Below are positions 26,101 through 35,036 of a stretch of DNA of 64,000 nucleotides, piece after piece (position 1 is the stretch's first letter; every line of letters starts with the position of its first letter). Source of the stretch: Cognatundibacterium rivi (GTDB taxonomy: Bacteria > Pseudomonadota > Gammaproteobacteria > Burkholderiales > Burkholderiaceae_D); the NCBI RefSeq assembly GCF_018139565.1, contig NZ_JAGSPK010000002.1, forward strand, positions 434,001 to 498,000. The letters run 5' to 3'. The notes below the pieces were generated by a model that saw only the letters and a program-made list of their open reading frames with translations, did not search any database and was not told the DNA's origin. The position numbers and the translations under genes were made by a program.

Positions 26101-28906
26101 ATGCATAGAAACCACCGACAATACGACGCCGATGTGAATCATTGTGCCTCGCAATACCTGTAATGACTAACGGTACGTCAGCCATGGGCTTACCGTTGGT
26201 ATCGAGTGCAATCGCAGTAAAACGGGTTTTGTTTTTTACCGATACCCAGTCTTCATTCTTGATCCCCGCGACGACAGCCGCTGGCCACACCGGAATTACG
26301 CTACTGATCGTCTGTATTTCACCATTCGGATCGGCATAGGTCATCTCTGTCAGCAGCTCACGCGGACGCCGTATCTCAGGCAAAGCACTCAATACTGTTT
26401 TACCGCTACCATTTTTATCTAATGTGACAGGAAGCTTGTTCGCAACGATTTTTTGTTCATCTTCGTTACCATCATTGGTATAAAAAGAGAACTGCTCATA
26501 ATCCGGAAAGTGCAGCATGCGGTTACGCAAGAGGCTGGTTACTTGCACCGATAAACCAGAGGCACCGCCACCGTTCAGATAATTCAATTGCAGCCCCAGC
26601 GGTAGCTCTTTCGGCGTAATATGCGGTCCCTTGGCCGGAATCACGCGCCCTTGCAGCAGTGGCAGACGAAACTCTTCGACACGGAAACCACCGGTGTAAT
26701 AAGTCTGATCACTATATCGGTAATCCTCGTTACCACCTTCGTCATTGGTCGTTGCCAGTTTAACGTTCCCTTTATCAAGGATAATGTCATAGCGCCCCAA
26801 TTTTGCCTGCGCGGGAATGGCGAAGGTATTTTCAGCGGCGTTACGGCCCCTCCAGACCACAGGGAACTGAAATTCCTGATTACTGCCCTGATGCACGATG
26901 CGCAAGCGATTCGGCAACTGTTCTGTTTTAACCAAAGCCAGACCATGCATAGTCTCGGCACGGATCAAATGCTTCATGGACACCGTTTCACCAGCCCGGA
27001 ATAAACTGCGATCCAATACCGTGTGTGCTTTCACCGAGGCGCTTGTATTAAACTCAGTTGGCAAATTGAAGCGATACGATTCGATACCGTTATTCCATGA
27101 CGATAATGCGAAGGCCATATCAGCCCGGCCTTTTTCATCCGTCTTACGCGCACTCACAAAATAACCGTTAATTTTTGACTCGCCACGCTTAGCTTCAACA
27201 CCCGCCTCATCGCTCTGACATCCGCTGAGTGGTTTAGCCAGCATCGCTATGCCATTGACATCAGATCGCCCTTTCCAAATCGAACGACCAAAGCAATCGG
27301 AAATTTGTATATCGGCATTCGCCACTGGCTTGCCGTTATCCAGCCGGGTAACCCAGACCGCTGCATTTTCCCGGCCTGATTTCAGATGGACTGACAGATT
27401 CGTGACTAAGGCACTGGTGCGCACAAACATCGGTGCAGGCTTGCCGAGCAGAGCTGCACCTAATCTTTGCGACTCGAGTTCAAGTACATAAAAACCCGGC
27501 GCTTTAAATGGAATACCAACAATTTCAAATGGCCGGACGCTATCTGTATTTGTTGCGGGCAATTCCAGCTTGCTTGCTTTTGCTTCTTTACTTAGCAGTC
27601 CTATACTGCGGGTTTCTATCAATTGATTGTTCTTACTAATCGTCGACTCATGATAACGATTCAGCTTACTAAGCCATTCAATAATCGCAGCATCCTCATC
27701 CACTTTCAGATTAGCGAGTTGACCGGGGGCGACTTTTCCGTTCGCCGAACGCGCAACTAATGAAGCTTCGACATTTCTCAATGTAACGGGCAAGGTCGCG
27801 TCGGCATTGAGTTCAACGATGCCGAACGGCGCCGCCGGGAATTTTGCCAGTGGGGGAAAATCAGCGGTCATCAGCTTTAATGGAAACTGCGCCGCATTCG
27901 ACAAACTGCGACCGCTATCGTCCTTGAGGCCGGAAGGCAACTCAATGCTCAGCTCAGATTTCTCAGCAAAAGGTGGTTTAAAACTGAGATAGGTGATCAG
28001 ATTTTCACCATTCTCTTTGGGTAATTCAGGTTTTACAGATCCCTTGGCACTTTTTAACAGGATTTTTTCAGCAAACTTGCGCTGTATGCCTGCACTGAAA
28101 TTCATCCGTATCGGCAAAATCGGCGTACAAGCAGCATTGGCATTTTCACGCTCACAAGAAACACTCGCAGTGAATGCCGGGCGCACTTTAAACTGGAAAC
28201 TTTGTGCGCGCGTAGCGACGATACCGCTGGTGCTGACGATTCCCTTATCCCAGACAATTTTCACTCCGGCTTCAGCAGGAAATTTTTGCTGACATTGAAT
28301 AGTCGAAATTTTATTCGCGTCCTCTTTCTGGGCAAACTCTTTGAGCAGCAGATGACGTGTTTCGCCTGTAACGAATTTAACCGGGACCCGCTCGTGTATG
28401 CCCTCGATTTCGCAGTACACATGCTGACGCAGACTAGCCTCAGTGGCTGCTCCCGACTGATGGAGGATGAAAATCTGGTCTTCTTCAATATCCGATTGTG
28501 CATAAGGATTGGTGCGTACCACTGCCGGCCCACCGGTATTGAATTGAAAACCCGTTTTACCTGTCAGCGCCGCTCCCGACTTCGTTTTAAACTCAGTTTG
28601 CAGCGTAAATGAACACTGGCTGCCGACCGGTAAATCCTGGATAAAATCATAAACCCAGTTGCGCTCATCAGCCCACCGACCGCTGCCGCTGACGCCATCG
28701 CCACTGCATTTGATGTTAAATGGCTCCCCGGCTTTCGGGTCGCCAAATGCGACGGCTGCTTCTGAGAAAGTCGCTCTGACTTGCCTGATCTGCGCTACCT
28801 CGCCTTGTGGCGTAAAACGCGATACCGTTGCTGCTTCAGCCAGCGGCAGATTGCCAACGGCAAGCAAAGTGGCAAACGTGCATATTGATTTCATCAGGCC
28901 AGCCAT
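23114..28906 (-). CDS. Bacterial alpha-2-macroglobulin (YfhM type), thioester intact, no lipobox
   Basis: A very large periplasmic protein (1,930 residues from ATG at 28906) that traps attacking proteases. It consists of a series of macroglobulin beta domains, the alpha-2-macroglobulin domain (GLPPLVREGDHYNAML) and the thioester helix domain with YICLEQ, where C1467 and the Gln form the reactive thioester. A C-terminal receptor-like domain ends the protein. The signal peptide (MAGLMKSICTFATLLAVGN, then LAEAA) looks like type I. The E. coli homologue is an inner membrane lipoprotein; I see no lipobox here, so this one may be free in the periplasm. It is also longer than E. coli's ~1,650. GGAG precedes ATG at 28906; a GTG at 28927 overlaps the upstream gene. 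Confidence 0.93.
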   Translation of the reverse strand: MAGLMKSICTFATLLAVGNLPLAEAATVSRFTPQGEVAQIRQVRATFSEAAVAFGDPKAGEPFNIKCSGDGVSGSGRWADERNWVYDFIQDLPVGSQCSFTLQTEFKTKSGAALTGKTGFQFNTGGPAVVRTNPYAQSDIEEDQIFILHQSGAATEASLRQHVYCEIEGIHERVPVKFVTGETRHLLLKEFAQKEDANKISTIQCQQKFPAEAGVKIVWDKGIVSTSGIVATRAQSFQFKVRPAFTASVSCERENANAACTPILPIRMNFSAGIQRKFAEKILLKSAKGSVKPELPKENGENLITYLSFKPPFAEKSELSIELPSGLKDDSGRSLSNAAQFPLKLMTADFPPLAKFPAAPFGIVELNADATLPVTLRNVEASLVARSANGKVAPGQLANLKVDEDAAIIEWLSKLNRYHESTISKNNQLIETRSIGLLSKEAKASKLELPATNTDSVRPFEIVGIPFKAPGFYVLELESQRLGAALLGKPAPMFVRTSALVTNLSVHLKSGRENAAVWVTRLDNGKPVANADIQISDCFGRSIWKGRSDVNGIAMLAKPLSGCQSDEAGVEAKRGESKINGYFVSARKTDEKGRADMAFALSSWNNGIESYRFNLPTEFNTSASVKAHTVLDRSLFRAGETVSMKHLIRAETMHGLALVKTEQLPNRLRIVHQGSNQEFQFPVVWRGRNAAENTFAIPAQAKLGRYDIILDKGNVKLATTNDEGGNEDYRYSDQTYYTGGFRVEEFRLPLLQGRVIPAKGPHITPKELPLGLQLNYLNGGGASGLSVQVTSLLRNRMLHFPDYEQFSFYTNDGNEDEQKIVANKLPVTLDKNGSGKTVLSALPEIRRPRELLTEMTYADPNGEIQTISSVIPVWPAAVVAGIKNEDWVSVKNKTRFTAIALDTNGKPMADVPLVITGIARHNDSHRRRIVGGFYAYENTESSKELGQLCKGKSDARGLLICEVEITESGNIELQVKASDNQGRSSYAKTSLWVTGKGEVWFDGENQDRMDVLPEKKQYKAGDVASFQVRMPFRSATALVAVEREGVIDTMVVELNGRDPTIRVPIKASYGPNVYVSVLAVRGRMREVPWYSFFSWGWKEPLNWWSEFREYQAPGATVDLAKPAYKYGIAEINVGIAAQQLAVTVSSDKPAYPIRATSKVSIQVRLPDGKPAAGGEVAIAAVDEALLELQPNDSWNVLTALLQRRSYGVETATAQMQVIGKRHYGRKAVAAGGGGGKSPTRELLDTLLLWKPAVQLDANGRAQIDVPLNDALSSFRIVAVAQSGDGMFGTGTTSIKATQDLQIVSGLPPLVREGDHYNAMLTVRNTTSRAMKVMLQAKTNGASASLPAQELQIPAGEAREANWLIEVPLLGADVQSQQLQWEFSAQEQGATNQGAKDSLKFVQKLIPAIPVTVQQATLIQLDKPLSLPVVKPADGLPGRGGIAVSFLPSLISGSDGLRRYFENYPYICLEQKTSRAIGLRDAGMWQKVVNELPTYLDADGLAYYYPPTDSGQRLGSDTLTAYLLSATLEAGYAIPESLRDKMLQGLQAFVEGKITRDFWSPRKDLDVRKLAALEALSRYNLVQPRMLGSVQITPNQWPTGAVLDWYLILQRSSALPQRSQALKEAEQILSSRLNYQGTRMGFSNERDDYWWWLMGNSDVNANRLLLAMMDNPAWRDDLPKILNGTLQRQVHGHWMTTTANVWGLLALEKFSKKFEAEKVSGSSRISLQQAANPALNSQNFNWPANGGGKLLLPWPQTIAADTNLKATHDGKGKPWLQLQSLAAVPLKTAFSSGYRITKTVTPVEQKQAGKYQRGDILRVNIDIDAQTDMTWVVATDPIPAGATLLGSGLGRDSAIAAATERNSGQAWLAYEERSFDSFRSYYQFVPKGKFSMSYTVRLNNAGEFHLPSTRVEAMYAPEMFGESPNALMIVK

Positions 28907-28910
28907 CTGT

Positions 28911-30797
28911 TTATCTCCAGTCGCCACGCAATTGTTCTACTTTTGCTTGCAGTACTAACGGTGTTACTTCTGACGCCGCCATTTCTTCACCAACTACTAA
29001 TTCCAGTTTTGAAAAAGGCCCGCGCCGGAATGCACGCTCAAACGGATTGCCTTTGTCGCGCGTGAAAAAACTTCCCCATAATCCGCGTAGCGCCATCGGA
29101 TAAACTGGTACTGGCGAGCGCTCCAGAATTTTCATAATCCCACCTTTGAACTCATTCATATCGCCGGTATGCGTCAACTTACCCTCAGGGAAAATACAAA
29201 CTAATTCCCCTTCATGCAGCGCCTGAGCGATATCAATATAGGATTTTTCCATCAGCCACGGATCTTCTTTGGCCGGTGCAATCGGAATCGCTTTCGCCGT
29301 ACGGAATATCCATGACAAAAACGGAATTTTAAAAATTCTGTGATCCATCACAAAACGAATCGGACGCGGACTGGATGCTCCGATCACAATCGCATCCATA
29401 TAGGACACGTGATTACAGACCAGCACCGCGCCGCCTTCCAACGGAATACGGTCAGTATTCACAGTTTTGACTCTATGCACAGTCTGAATCAGCAGCCATG
29501 CCACAAAACGCATCAGGAATTCAGGCACCAGACTGAATATGTAAATCGCGACAATCGCATTCAGAATCGCGGTCGCCATGAAAATCTGTGGAATCGTAAA
29601 ACCATTCTTCAGCATCAGCATGGCGGACAATGACGCAACGACCATGAACAGCGCATTCAGAATGTTCATGCCGGCAATAGTCCGCGACAGATGTTTCGGG
29701 TCGCAACGTGTCTGAATTAAGGCGAATAAGGGGACGATATAAAAGCCGCCAAAGATACCGATCATGACGATGTCGAACAAGATGCGCAAGCTGCCGGTCT
29801 GATCTATAAACTGCAAGAAATCAACGCCGGAAGTATTGATATAGGCAACGCTGGATAAATACAAATCAAAGCCAAACACCGATAAACCGATAGAGCCAAA
29901 CGGCACCAGACCAATTTCCACTTTATGACCGGACAGTTTTTCGCACAGCAAGGAACCAGCGCCTATCCCAAACGAAAAAAATGTGAGTAACAACACGAAA
30001 ACACTATGGTCACCATGCAGATAATTTTTGGCATACGAAGGAAATTGCGCCAGCAATATCGCGCCGTAAAACCAGAACCAAGAATTGCCCAGTAAGGAAA
30101 GAAACACAGGCCGGTTCTGTTTGCTGAAACTGATATTGCGCACCGTTTCCGTGGCAGCATTCCAGTTAATCTTCAATTCCGGTTCCGGTGCAGGTGAATA
30201 CGGAATTCTGCGACTCGTCAGATAACCAATCACCGCAACAATCACCGCGCCAGCCGCAACCAGTTCTACGCCCCATGGTTTGTGGGTAACCAGCATTGCC
30301 CCCAGAATCTCTCCCAGCAAAATGCCTACAAACGTTCCCATTTCTATCAAGCCATTACCACCGACCAACTCGTCGGTTTGCAAATGCTGCGGCAAATACG
30401 CGTATTTCACGGGGCCAAACAAGGTTGAATGTATGCCCATGCCAGCCACTGCAGCGATCAGCACCCACAGGTTATGGCTCATCCAGCCAAATGCTGCAAC
30501 CAGCATAATGATAATTTCCAGCAGCTTGATTTTTCGTGCCATGCCGCCTTTTTCAAACTTGTCGGCAAACTGCCCTGATGTCGCAGAAAACAGAACAAAC
30601 GGCAAAATGAATAAGCCGGGGATGAGATTATTCAGCAAATCAACATCCATGTTCGCCCAATTCAACGCGTCGTAAGTCAAGATAGTCAACAGCGCTATTT
30701 TGAAAAAATTATCGTTAAATGCCCCAAAGAATTGCGTCCAAAAAAATGGGGCAAAACGTCGTTGGGTAAGCAGCGCGAACTGACTGTGTTTGCTCAT
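28911..30797 (-). CDS. LplT-like lysophospholipid transporter fused to a PlsC-type acyltransferase
   Basis: This 628-residue inner membrane fusion joins an MFS transporter (residues ~1-420; FAPFFWTQFFGAFNDNFFKI at the start of helix 1, as in LplT) to a PlsC/LPLAT acyltransferase. The acyltransferase has NHVSYMDAIV (HxxxxD), FPEGKLTHTGDMNEFK and PVYPMALRGLW. It probably flips lysophospholipids inward and reacylates them. E. coli has separate LplT and Aas; Aas also carries an acyl-ACP synthetase, and I see no such domain here. ATG at 30797 was chosen by similarity; a frame extending to 30857 adds unrelated residues. The alpha-2-macroglobulin gene starts four bases after the stop, suggesting one transcript with pbpC. 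Confidence 0.88.
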   Translation of the reverse strand: MSKHSQFALLTQRRFAPFFWTQFFGAFNDNFFKIALLTILTYDALNWANMDVDLLNNLIPGLFILPFVLFSATSGQFADKFEKGGMARKIKLLEIIIMLVAAFGWMSHNLWVLIAAVAGMGIHSTLFGPVKYAYLPQHLQTDELVGGNGLIEMGTFVGILLGEILGAMLVTHKPWGVELVAAGAVIVAVIGYLTSRRIPYSPAPEPELKINWNAATETVRNISFSKQNRPVFLSLLGNSWFWFYGAILLAQFPSYAKNYLHGDHSVFVLLLTFFSFGIGAGSLLCEKLSGHKVEIGLVPFGSIGLSVFGFDLYLSSVAYINTSGVDFLQFIDQTGSLRILFDIVMIGIFGGFYIVPLFALIQTRCDPKHLSRTIAGMNILNALFMVVASLSAMLMLKNGFTIPQIFMATAILNAIVAIYIFSLVPEFLMRFVAWLLIQTVHRVKTVNTDRIPLEGGAVLVCNHVSYMDAIVIGASSPRPIRFVMDHRIFKIPFLSWIFRTAKAIPIAPAKEDPWLMEKSYIDIAQALHEGELVCIFPEGKLTHTGDMNEFKGGIMKILERSPVPVYPMALRGLWGSFFTRDKGNPFERAFRRGPFSKLELVVGEEMAASEVTPLVLQAKVEQLRGDWR

Positions 30798-30972
30798 AAA
30801 GTTGCTCGTTAAAAAAGGCGGAAAGGAAGTGTGAGATTGTAACTGACAAGATTGCAAAATAAGTAAGCATCTGTAAATTCAGCAACAATGAATAAGCGTG
30901 ACCGGTTGATCTGTGACTGGGCTCAGAGACAACGCGGCGGCATGGTATGCAGTCGGGACGCCGCAATGGGAT

Positions 30973-31707
30973 TCAGGATTGAAAAAAAGCGATCGCTTTC
31001 TCAACGGTCAGAATGCGGCAAGAGGATTGCGTTGCGATCTGCAATGCCATTTCCAGTTGTTCGGGGGTTGTGCCCCAAGGACCAGGCTCACTCCTGACCT
31101 CATGAGAATAAAAAATCAGCCAGCCACCTTCATTTGCAGTTTGCTGAATCAGTTGCAATACCGTATCAGCATCTGTCTTATCCGCATACAAGGCTTGTGC
31201 GCGCAAGGCTGATAAATCCGCTTTTCCTATGTGCGTGCCGCCACCGGTGATGCGGTTATACAAGAATCGTTCCGAAGCGGCTATTTTGCTTGGCAAATCG
31301 TAAGCGCCAAACGGGTAAGCAAAGCCCCTGTTCGGCAAATGGTGTTCTTCAAAAAATGCCTGATTACGCTGCCAGTCTTGTCGTAGCGCAGACAGAGGAT
31401 GATTGGCACAATTCATGTGCGAATAAGTATGGCAGCCAATTTCATGACCATCTGCAACCAGCTTCTGCAAATCTTTGACGCTGTGGCAGGTCTGCCCTTG
31501 CTCTGTACCGTCTGTTAATTTGCCGCAAACATAAAAACTGCCACGTGCCTGATAACGCTCCAGAATTTCTGCGCCGGCATGACAAGCGCTGGCAGGCACA
31601 TCGTCAAATGAAAAACTGACGACGCCTTGTTGCTTGCGCAAATCGATCCACCGCCCTGCGAGATGGCGTGCGGCAAAACGGCTGGCTTTTTTGTACAAGG
31701 TCATCAT
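30973..31707 (-). CDS. Polysaccharide deacetylase (NodB/CE4 family)
   Basis: A 244-residue CE4-type carbohydrate deacetylase. It shows the catalytic and metal aspartates in VVSFSFDDVP, the metal histidines in CHTYSHMNC (HxxxH), YPFGAYD (the arginine usually found in motif 3 is not obvious) and LIFYSHEV near the end. There is no clear signal peptide, so location is uncertain. The start ATG (31707) overlaps the stop of the EpsL-like gene (ATGA). Together they suggest synthesis or modification of an exported polysaccharide. Substrate is unknown. Related proteins act on chitin-like, peptidoglycan or exopolysaccharide chains. Confidence 0.85.
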   Translation of the reverse strand: MMTLYKKASRFAARHLAGRWIDLRKQQGVVSFSFDDVPASACHAGAEILERYQARGSFYVCGKLTDGTEQGQTCHSVKDLQKLVADGHEIGCHTYSHMNCANHPLSALRQDWQRNQAFFEEHHLPNRGFAYPFGAYDLPSKIAASERFLYNRITGGGTHIGKADLSALRAQALYADKTDADTVLQLIQQTANEGGWLIFYSHEVRSEPGPWGTTPEQLEMALQIATQSSCRILTVEKAIAFFQS

Positions 31708-33023
31708 TCGCGTATCGGTTCTGTAGCGCTCAAAGATTGTTGATAACGCTGCAAACCCAATCGTGCAGCGCTGCCGGGAAGATTTTCAAATGTATATTCT
31801 AAGCCAAGACGAACCACCCCTTGCCTTAGTTTGACGTCATCGGCAGCCCTATCGGTTTTTTCGTAAAAGCTATCGAATAACAGCCGGAAACCGCGTTCAA
31901 ACTGGTAACTCGCGCCAACACCGATGCGTTGCAATTTCTCTTTGCGGGAAGAATTATTGTCGGGTCTGATTAATCTGGGAATGAGTTCCTGATCACTATT
32001 CTGCAGCAAGGCTGAAAAATTAACGTTCGTTTTATCCGACCATTTCCACAACGCGTCAACGCGTGCGCCTTTACTGACCACATACAGAATGGATGGATCA
32101 ACGATCGTAAATGGTCTGTCGAATAGCTGCAAATCCAGCCTTAACATTGTTGAGTAATGATAAGTGCCGCGCCAGATCGCGTTGAATAAACGGGTATCAC
32201 GCTCATTCAGAACATCATAGCGACGGCGTATCAGTCCCAGATGGGCGCTGGTGATGGTCTTGATGCTGTAGCGCCACTCACCGTCCAGATACAGCTCCGT
32301 CTCTTTGTATTTTTTATCCAGATCCCGCACTTGCGGTGGCGTTCTATCGGGAAAACTGGTCTCAGATAAACGTGTTCCTGCCTCGATACTGGAACCCGTT
32401 GGCGACATATAACGCAGTCCAAGTTGCCGGCCGCGTTCATCAAAGTTATATAACTGGTTCAGATCGAGATCGTAGTTCAGCGCATTTCGAAACAGACTTG
32501 CACTAAGCATCCAGTCGTCATCTGGTTTTAGTCTGACGTCAGCACCGGCGCGGCGCGTATGCGCGATATCCCGCTCCGTCAGGCTGCCATTAATGTATTC
32601 AAACAAGCGTTTATCTTTGCCGGCATATACCCTGCCGCTGAGGGATTTACCCGCCTGCCAATCGAAAGCGGCGTCCGCCGCGCCTGGTTGATGGTCAAGC
32701 TGACGGTATTCCTTGTAATGGCGATTGCCGAGAGAGCCGCTGAGAGTCAGGCGCGTCTGATCAGACAACAAAGGGATGATAGCTCCGGCGCGGATATCGC
32801 TTGCATTCACAGTCTCGGTCAGACGTTGTATCTGCTCCTGCTTTGGCCCGCCTCTGCCTTGGTCGTCATAAAAGCGGAAGGGATTCGTATCCCGGGAGAG
32901 CGAAGTTTCTAATTGCAGTACCAGTTCCGTAGTCGCGAACGCAGGCCATGAACTCAGCACCAACAGACAAGCCACACCCGTTTTTTTGTACTTGCTATTG
33001 AACTGCATCGCCGTCCGCTTCAT
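31704..33023 (-). CDS. EpsL-like outer membrane beta-barrel, exopolysaccharide-associated
   Basis: A 439-residue exported protein with a signal peptide (YKKTGVACLLVLSSWPAFAT) and then many alternating hydrophobic/polar strands typical of a beta-barrel, ending in a strand-rich segment with LGLEYTF. The early segment LQLETSLSRDTNPFR resembles EpsL of exosortase-B-linked exopolysaccharide loci in betaproteobacteria. I infer an outer membrane role in polysaccharide export. ATG at 33023 lies 14 bases after lolD; a second ATG is at 33008. A longer frame reaching into lolD has no signal peptide. No exosortase gene is in this window. Confidence 0.7.
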   Translation of the reverse strand: MKRTAMQFNSKYKKTGVACLLVLSSWPAFATTELVLQLETSLSRDTNPFRFYDDQGRGGPKQEQIQRLTETVNASDIRAGAIIPLLSDQTRLTLSGSLGNRHYKEYRQLDHQPGAADAAFDWQAGKSLSGRVYAGKDKRLFEYINGSLTERDIAHTRRAGADVRLKPDDDWMLSASLFRNALNYDLDLNQLYNFDERGRQLGLRYMSPTGSSIEAGTRLSETSFPDRTPPQVRDLDKKYKETELYLDGEWRYSIKTITSAHLGLIRRRYDVLNERDTRLFNAIWRGTYHYSTMLRLDLQLFDRPFTIVDPSILYVVSKGARVDALWKWSDKTNVNFSALLQNSDQELIPRLIRPDNNSSRKEKLQRIGVGASYQFERGFRLLFDSFYEKTDRAADDVKLRQGVVRLGLEYTFENLPGSAARLGLQRYQQSLSATEPIRE

Positions 33024-33036
33024 AGACTCAGCAACC

Positions 33037-33729
33037 TTATTGCTGCTGCAGGCCCTGTTCCGATAAACGGAACACGCGATCACAACGTCCGGCAAGCCCG
33101 GCATCATGGGTCACGATCACAAAAGCGGTGCCTAATGTTTTGGATAATTCCAGCATCAGTGCAAAAACCTGTTGCGCGGTACCACTGTCGAGATTACCCG
33201 TAGGTTCGTCGGCCAACACACAGGCTGGCTGCGTCACCAGCGCACGTGCCAGTGCAACCCGTTGTCGCTCGCCACCAGACAACTCACCAGGAACATGCGT
33301 GACTCTGTGCTCCAATCCTACTTTGCTGAGTATCGCCAGCGCCTGCTGACGCGCCTCCGCACGCGGCATACGGCGGATCAGCAAAGGCATGGCGACGTTA
33401 TCAAGTGCAGAAAATTCCGGCAGTAAATGATGAAACTGATACACAAAGCCCAAAGAACGATTACGCATCACGCCACGCACAGACTCGCTCAAGTTGGCGA
33501 GATCCTCACCCAGAAGACAAACCTGACCTATCGTCGGCGTATCGAGGCCGCCTAACAGATGCAACAACGTCGATTTACCTGAGCCAGAAGCACCGATAAT
33601 CGCCACCCGTTCACCGGCATTGACGGTCAAATCAATTCCCTGCAATACCTTGACCGCTTCCGCGCCTTCATTGAAGGTTTTGCCGAGCTGGGTACAACTT
33701 AAAATTGCTTTCTCTGTGAAATTACTCAT
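33037..33729 (-). CDS. lolD: Lipoprotein-releasing ABC transporter ATPase LolD
   Basis: This cytoplasmic ATPase (230 residues) drives release of outer membrane lipoproteins from the inner membrane to LolA. Walker A is [19 protein letters not shown], the Q-loop region is [19 protein letters not shown], the signature is [15 protein letters not shown] and Walker B is [11 protein letters not shown], followed by the H-loop IVTHD. The [14 protein letters not shown] sequence is characteristic of LolD rather than MacB. ATG at 33729 follows GGAGG and overlaps the permease gene by eight bases. A 44-codon upstream extension lies inside lolC and is rejected. Confidence 0.93.
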   Translation of the reverse strand: MSNFTEKAILSCTQLGKTFNEGAEAVKVLQGIDLTVNAGERVAIIGASGSGKSTLLHLLGGLDTPTIGQVCLLGEDLANLSESVRGVMRNRSLGFVYQFHHLLPEFSALDNVAMPLLIRRMPRAEARQQALAILSKVGLEHRVTHVPGELSGGERQRVALARALVTQPACVLADEPTGNLDSGTAQQVFALMLELSKTLGTAFVIVTHDAGLAGRCDRVFRLSEQGLQQQ

Positions 33730-34978
33730 AACGCAAGGCCTCCGCCGGTTTAACGCAGGCTGCTCGCCAGCTGGGATAAATAGTTGCGGCAAATGCCAAT
33801 ACAACCGCCATGCTGCTGATTTGCCAGACGTCCGCCCAACGCAGATCCGATGGTAAGGCACTGATGAAATACAAATCTTTCGGCAGGAAATTGACGCCTA
33901 ACAGATGTTCGATCACAGGCACAATCACATCAATGTTCAAGGCCACCAGAACGCCGAGCGCGACACCTAAACCGGTACCGATCAGACCAACGAGTCCGCC
34001 TTGTATCATAAATATTTTCATAATCGACCCAGGTGACGCCCCCAGAGTCCGCAGAATCGCAATATCCGCCTGTTTATCGGTGACAGTCATCACCAGCGTG
34101 GACACCAGATTAAACGCGGCAACCGCCACAATCAGCGCCAGGATAATGAACATCATCGTTTTTTCTGTTTTGACGGCAGAAAAATAGTTACGGTTTTGTT
34201 GCGACCAGTCGCGTATCAGTAAATCGCCGGTCAAGGTTTGCGACAATTCCAACGCGACCTGAGGCGCTTTTAACATATCCTTGATACGCAGACGCAAACC
34301 AGAAGGTGCAGGCAGGCGGAAAAATTTTTGCGCATCTTCGATCTGCATAAATCCCATGCCTGAATCGAATTCATAATGTCCGGCATCAAAAATACCGACC
34401 ACGTTAAATGCTTTCAGACGCGGCACCATTCCTGCTGGCGTCATCTGCCCTTCGGGTGCTGCCAGTGTCACCTTGTCGCCGACCCGGACATGCAGGCTGC
34501 TCGCTAAAGCAGTACCCAGAATAATATTGAACTCTCCCGGCCTCAGGTCTTCCCACCGTCCGACTTTGATTTTTGTCGCCACTTCCGACACTTTAGGTTC
34601 CTGATCAGGCAACACGCCACGCAAAATCACACCGCGCATCACATCATCGCGGATAATCATCGCCTGACCATCGACATACGGCGCACTGGCAACCACAGAA
34701 GAATTCTTCTGTGCCTGAAGTGCAGTATTTTTCCAGTCCGGCATCGAACCGGCGGCATCAAATACTTCAATATGCGACAGCACCGATAACATACGATCGC
34801 GGACTTCTTTCTGAAATCCATTCATCACCGACAGCACAATAATCAGCGCGGCGACACCGAGTGCGATGCCGAACATAGAAATCATGGAAATGAAGGAAAT
34901 AAAGCTGTTACGACCACTGCGACGTCCGGCACGCGTGTAACGCAGCCCCACCAGCCATTCAAAAGAGAGATTTTTCAC
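33722..34978 (-). CDS. lolC: Lipoprotein-releasing ABC transporter permease (LolC/LolE/LolF type)
   Basis: An inner membrane permease of 418 residues. TM1 follows [30 protein letters not shown], the N-terminal signature of this family. A large periplasmic domain (about 50-270) precedes three more TM helices containing [29 protein letters not shown], the coupling region. Only one permease gene is present, so it may form a homodimer with two LolD. The start is GTG at 34978 with no clear ribosome binding site. lolD overlaps its end, and an EpsL-like gene and a deacetylase follow on the same strand. Confidence 0.92.
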   Translation of the reverse strand: MKNLSFEWLVGLRYTRAGRRSGRNSFISFISMISMFGIALGVAALIIVLSVMNGFQKEVRDRMLSVLSHIEVFDAAGSMPDWKNTALQAQKNSSVVASAPYVDGQAMIIRDDVMRGVILRGVLPDQEPKVSEVATKIKVGRWEDLRPGEFNIILGTALASSLHVRVGDKVTLAAPEGQMTPAGMVPRLKAFNVVGIFDAGHYEFDSGMGFMQIEDAQKFFRLPAPSGLRLRIKDMLKAPQVALELSQTLTGDLLIRDWSQQNRNYFSAVKTEKTMMFIILALIVAVAAFNLVSTLVMTVTDKQADIAILRTLGASPGSIMKIFMIQGGLVGLIGTGLGVALGVLVALNIDVIVPVIEHLLGVNFLPKDLYFISALPSDLRWADVWQISSMAVVLAFAATIYPSWRAACVKPAEALRYE

Positions 34979-35036
34979 TGCAAATGTCGTTTCAAGAAAT
35001 TAAGGCAGACAGAAGTTTGCCATACAATAGCGCTCT

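Noticed and set aside
28906..28927. GTG start for the alpha-2-macroglobulin, overlapping the upstream gene
   Set aside because: ATG at 28906 has GGAG at good spacing and gives a normal signal peptide.
32559..32912. 117-codon frame with hydrophobic segments antisense to the EpsL-like gene
   Set aside because: Lies wholly within a gene with clear signal peptide and barrel pattern; hydrophobicity is a by-product of the complementary codons.
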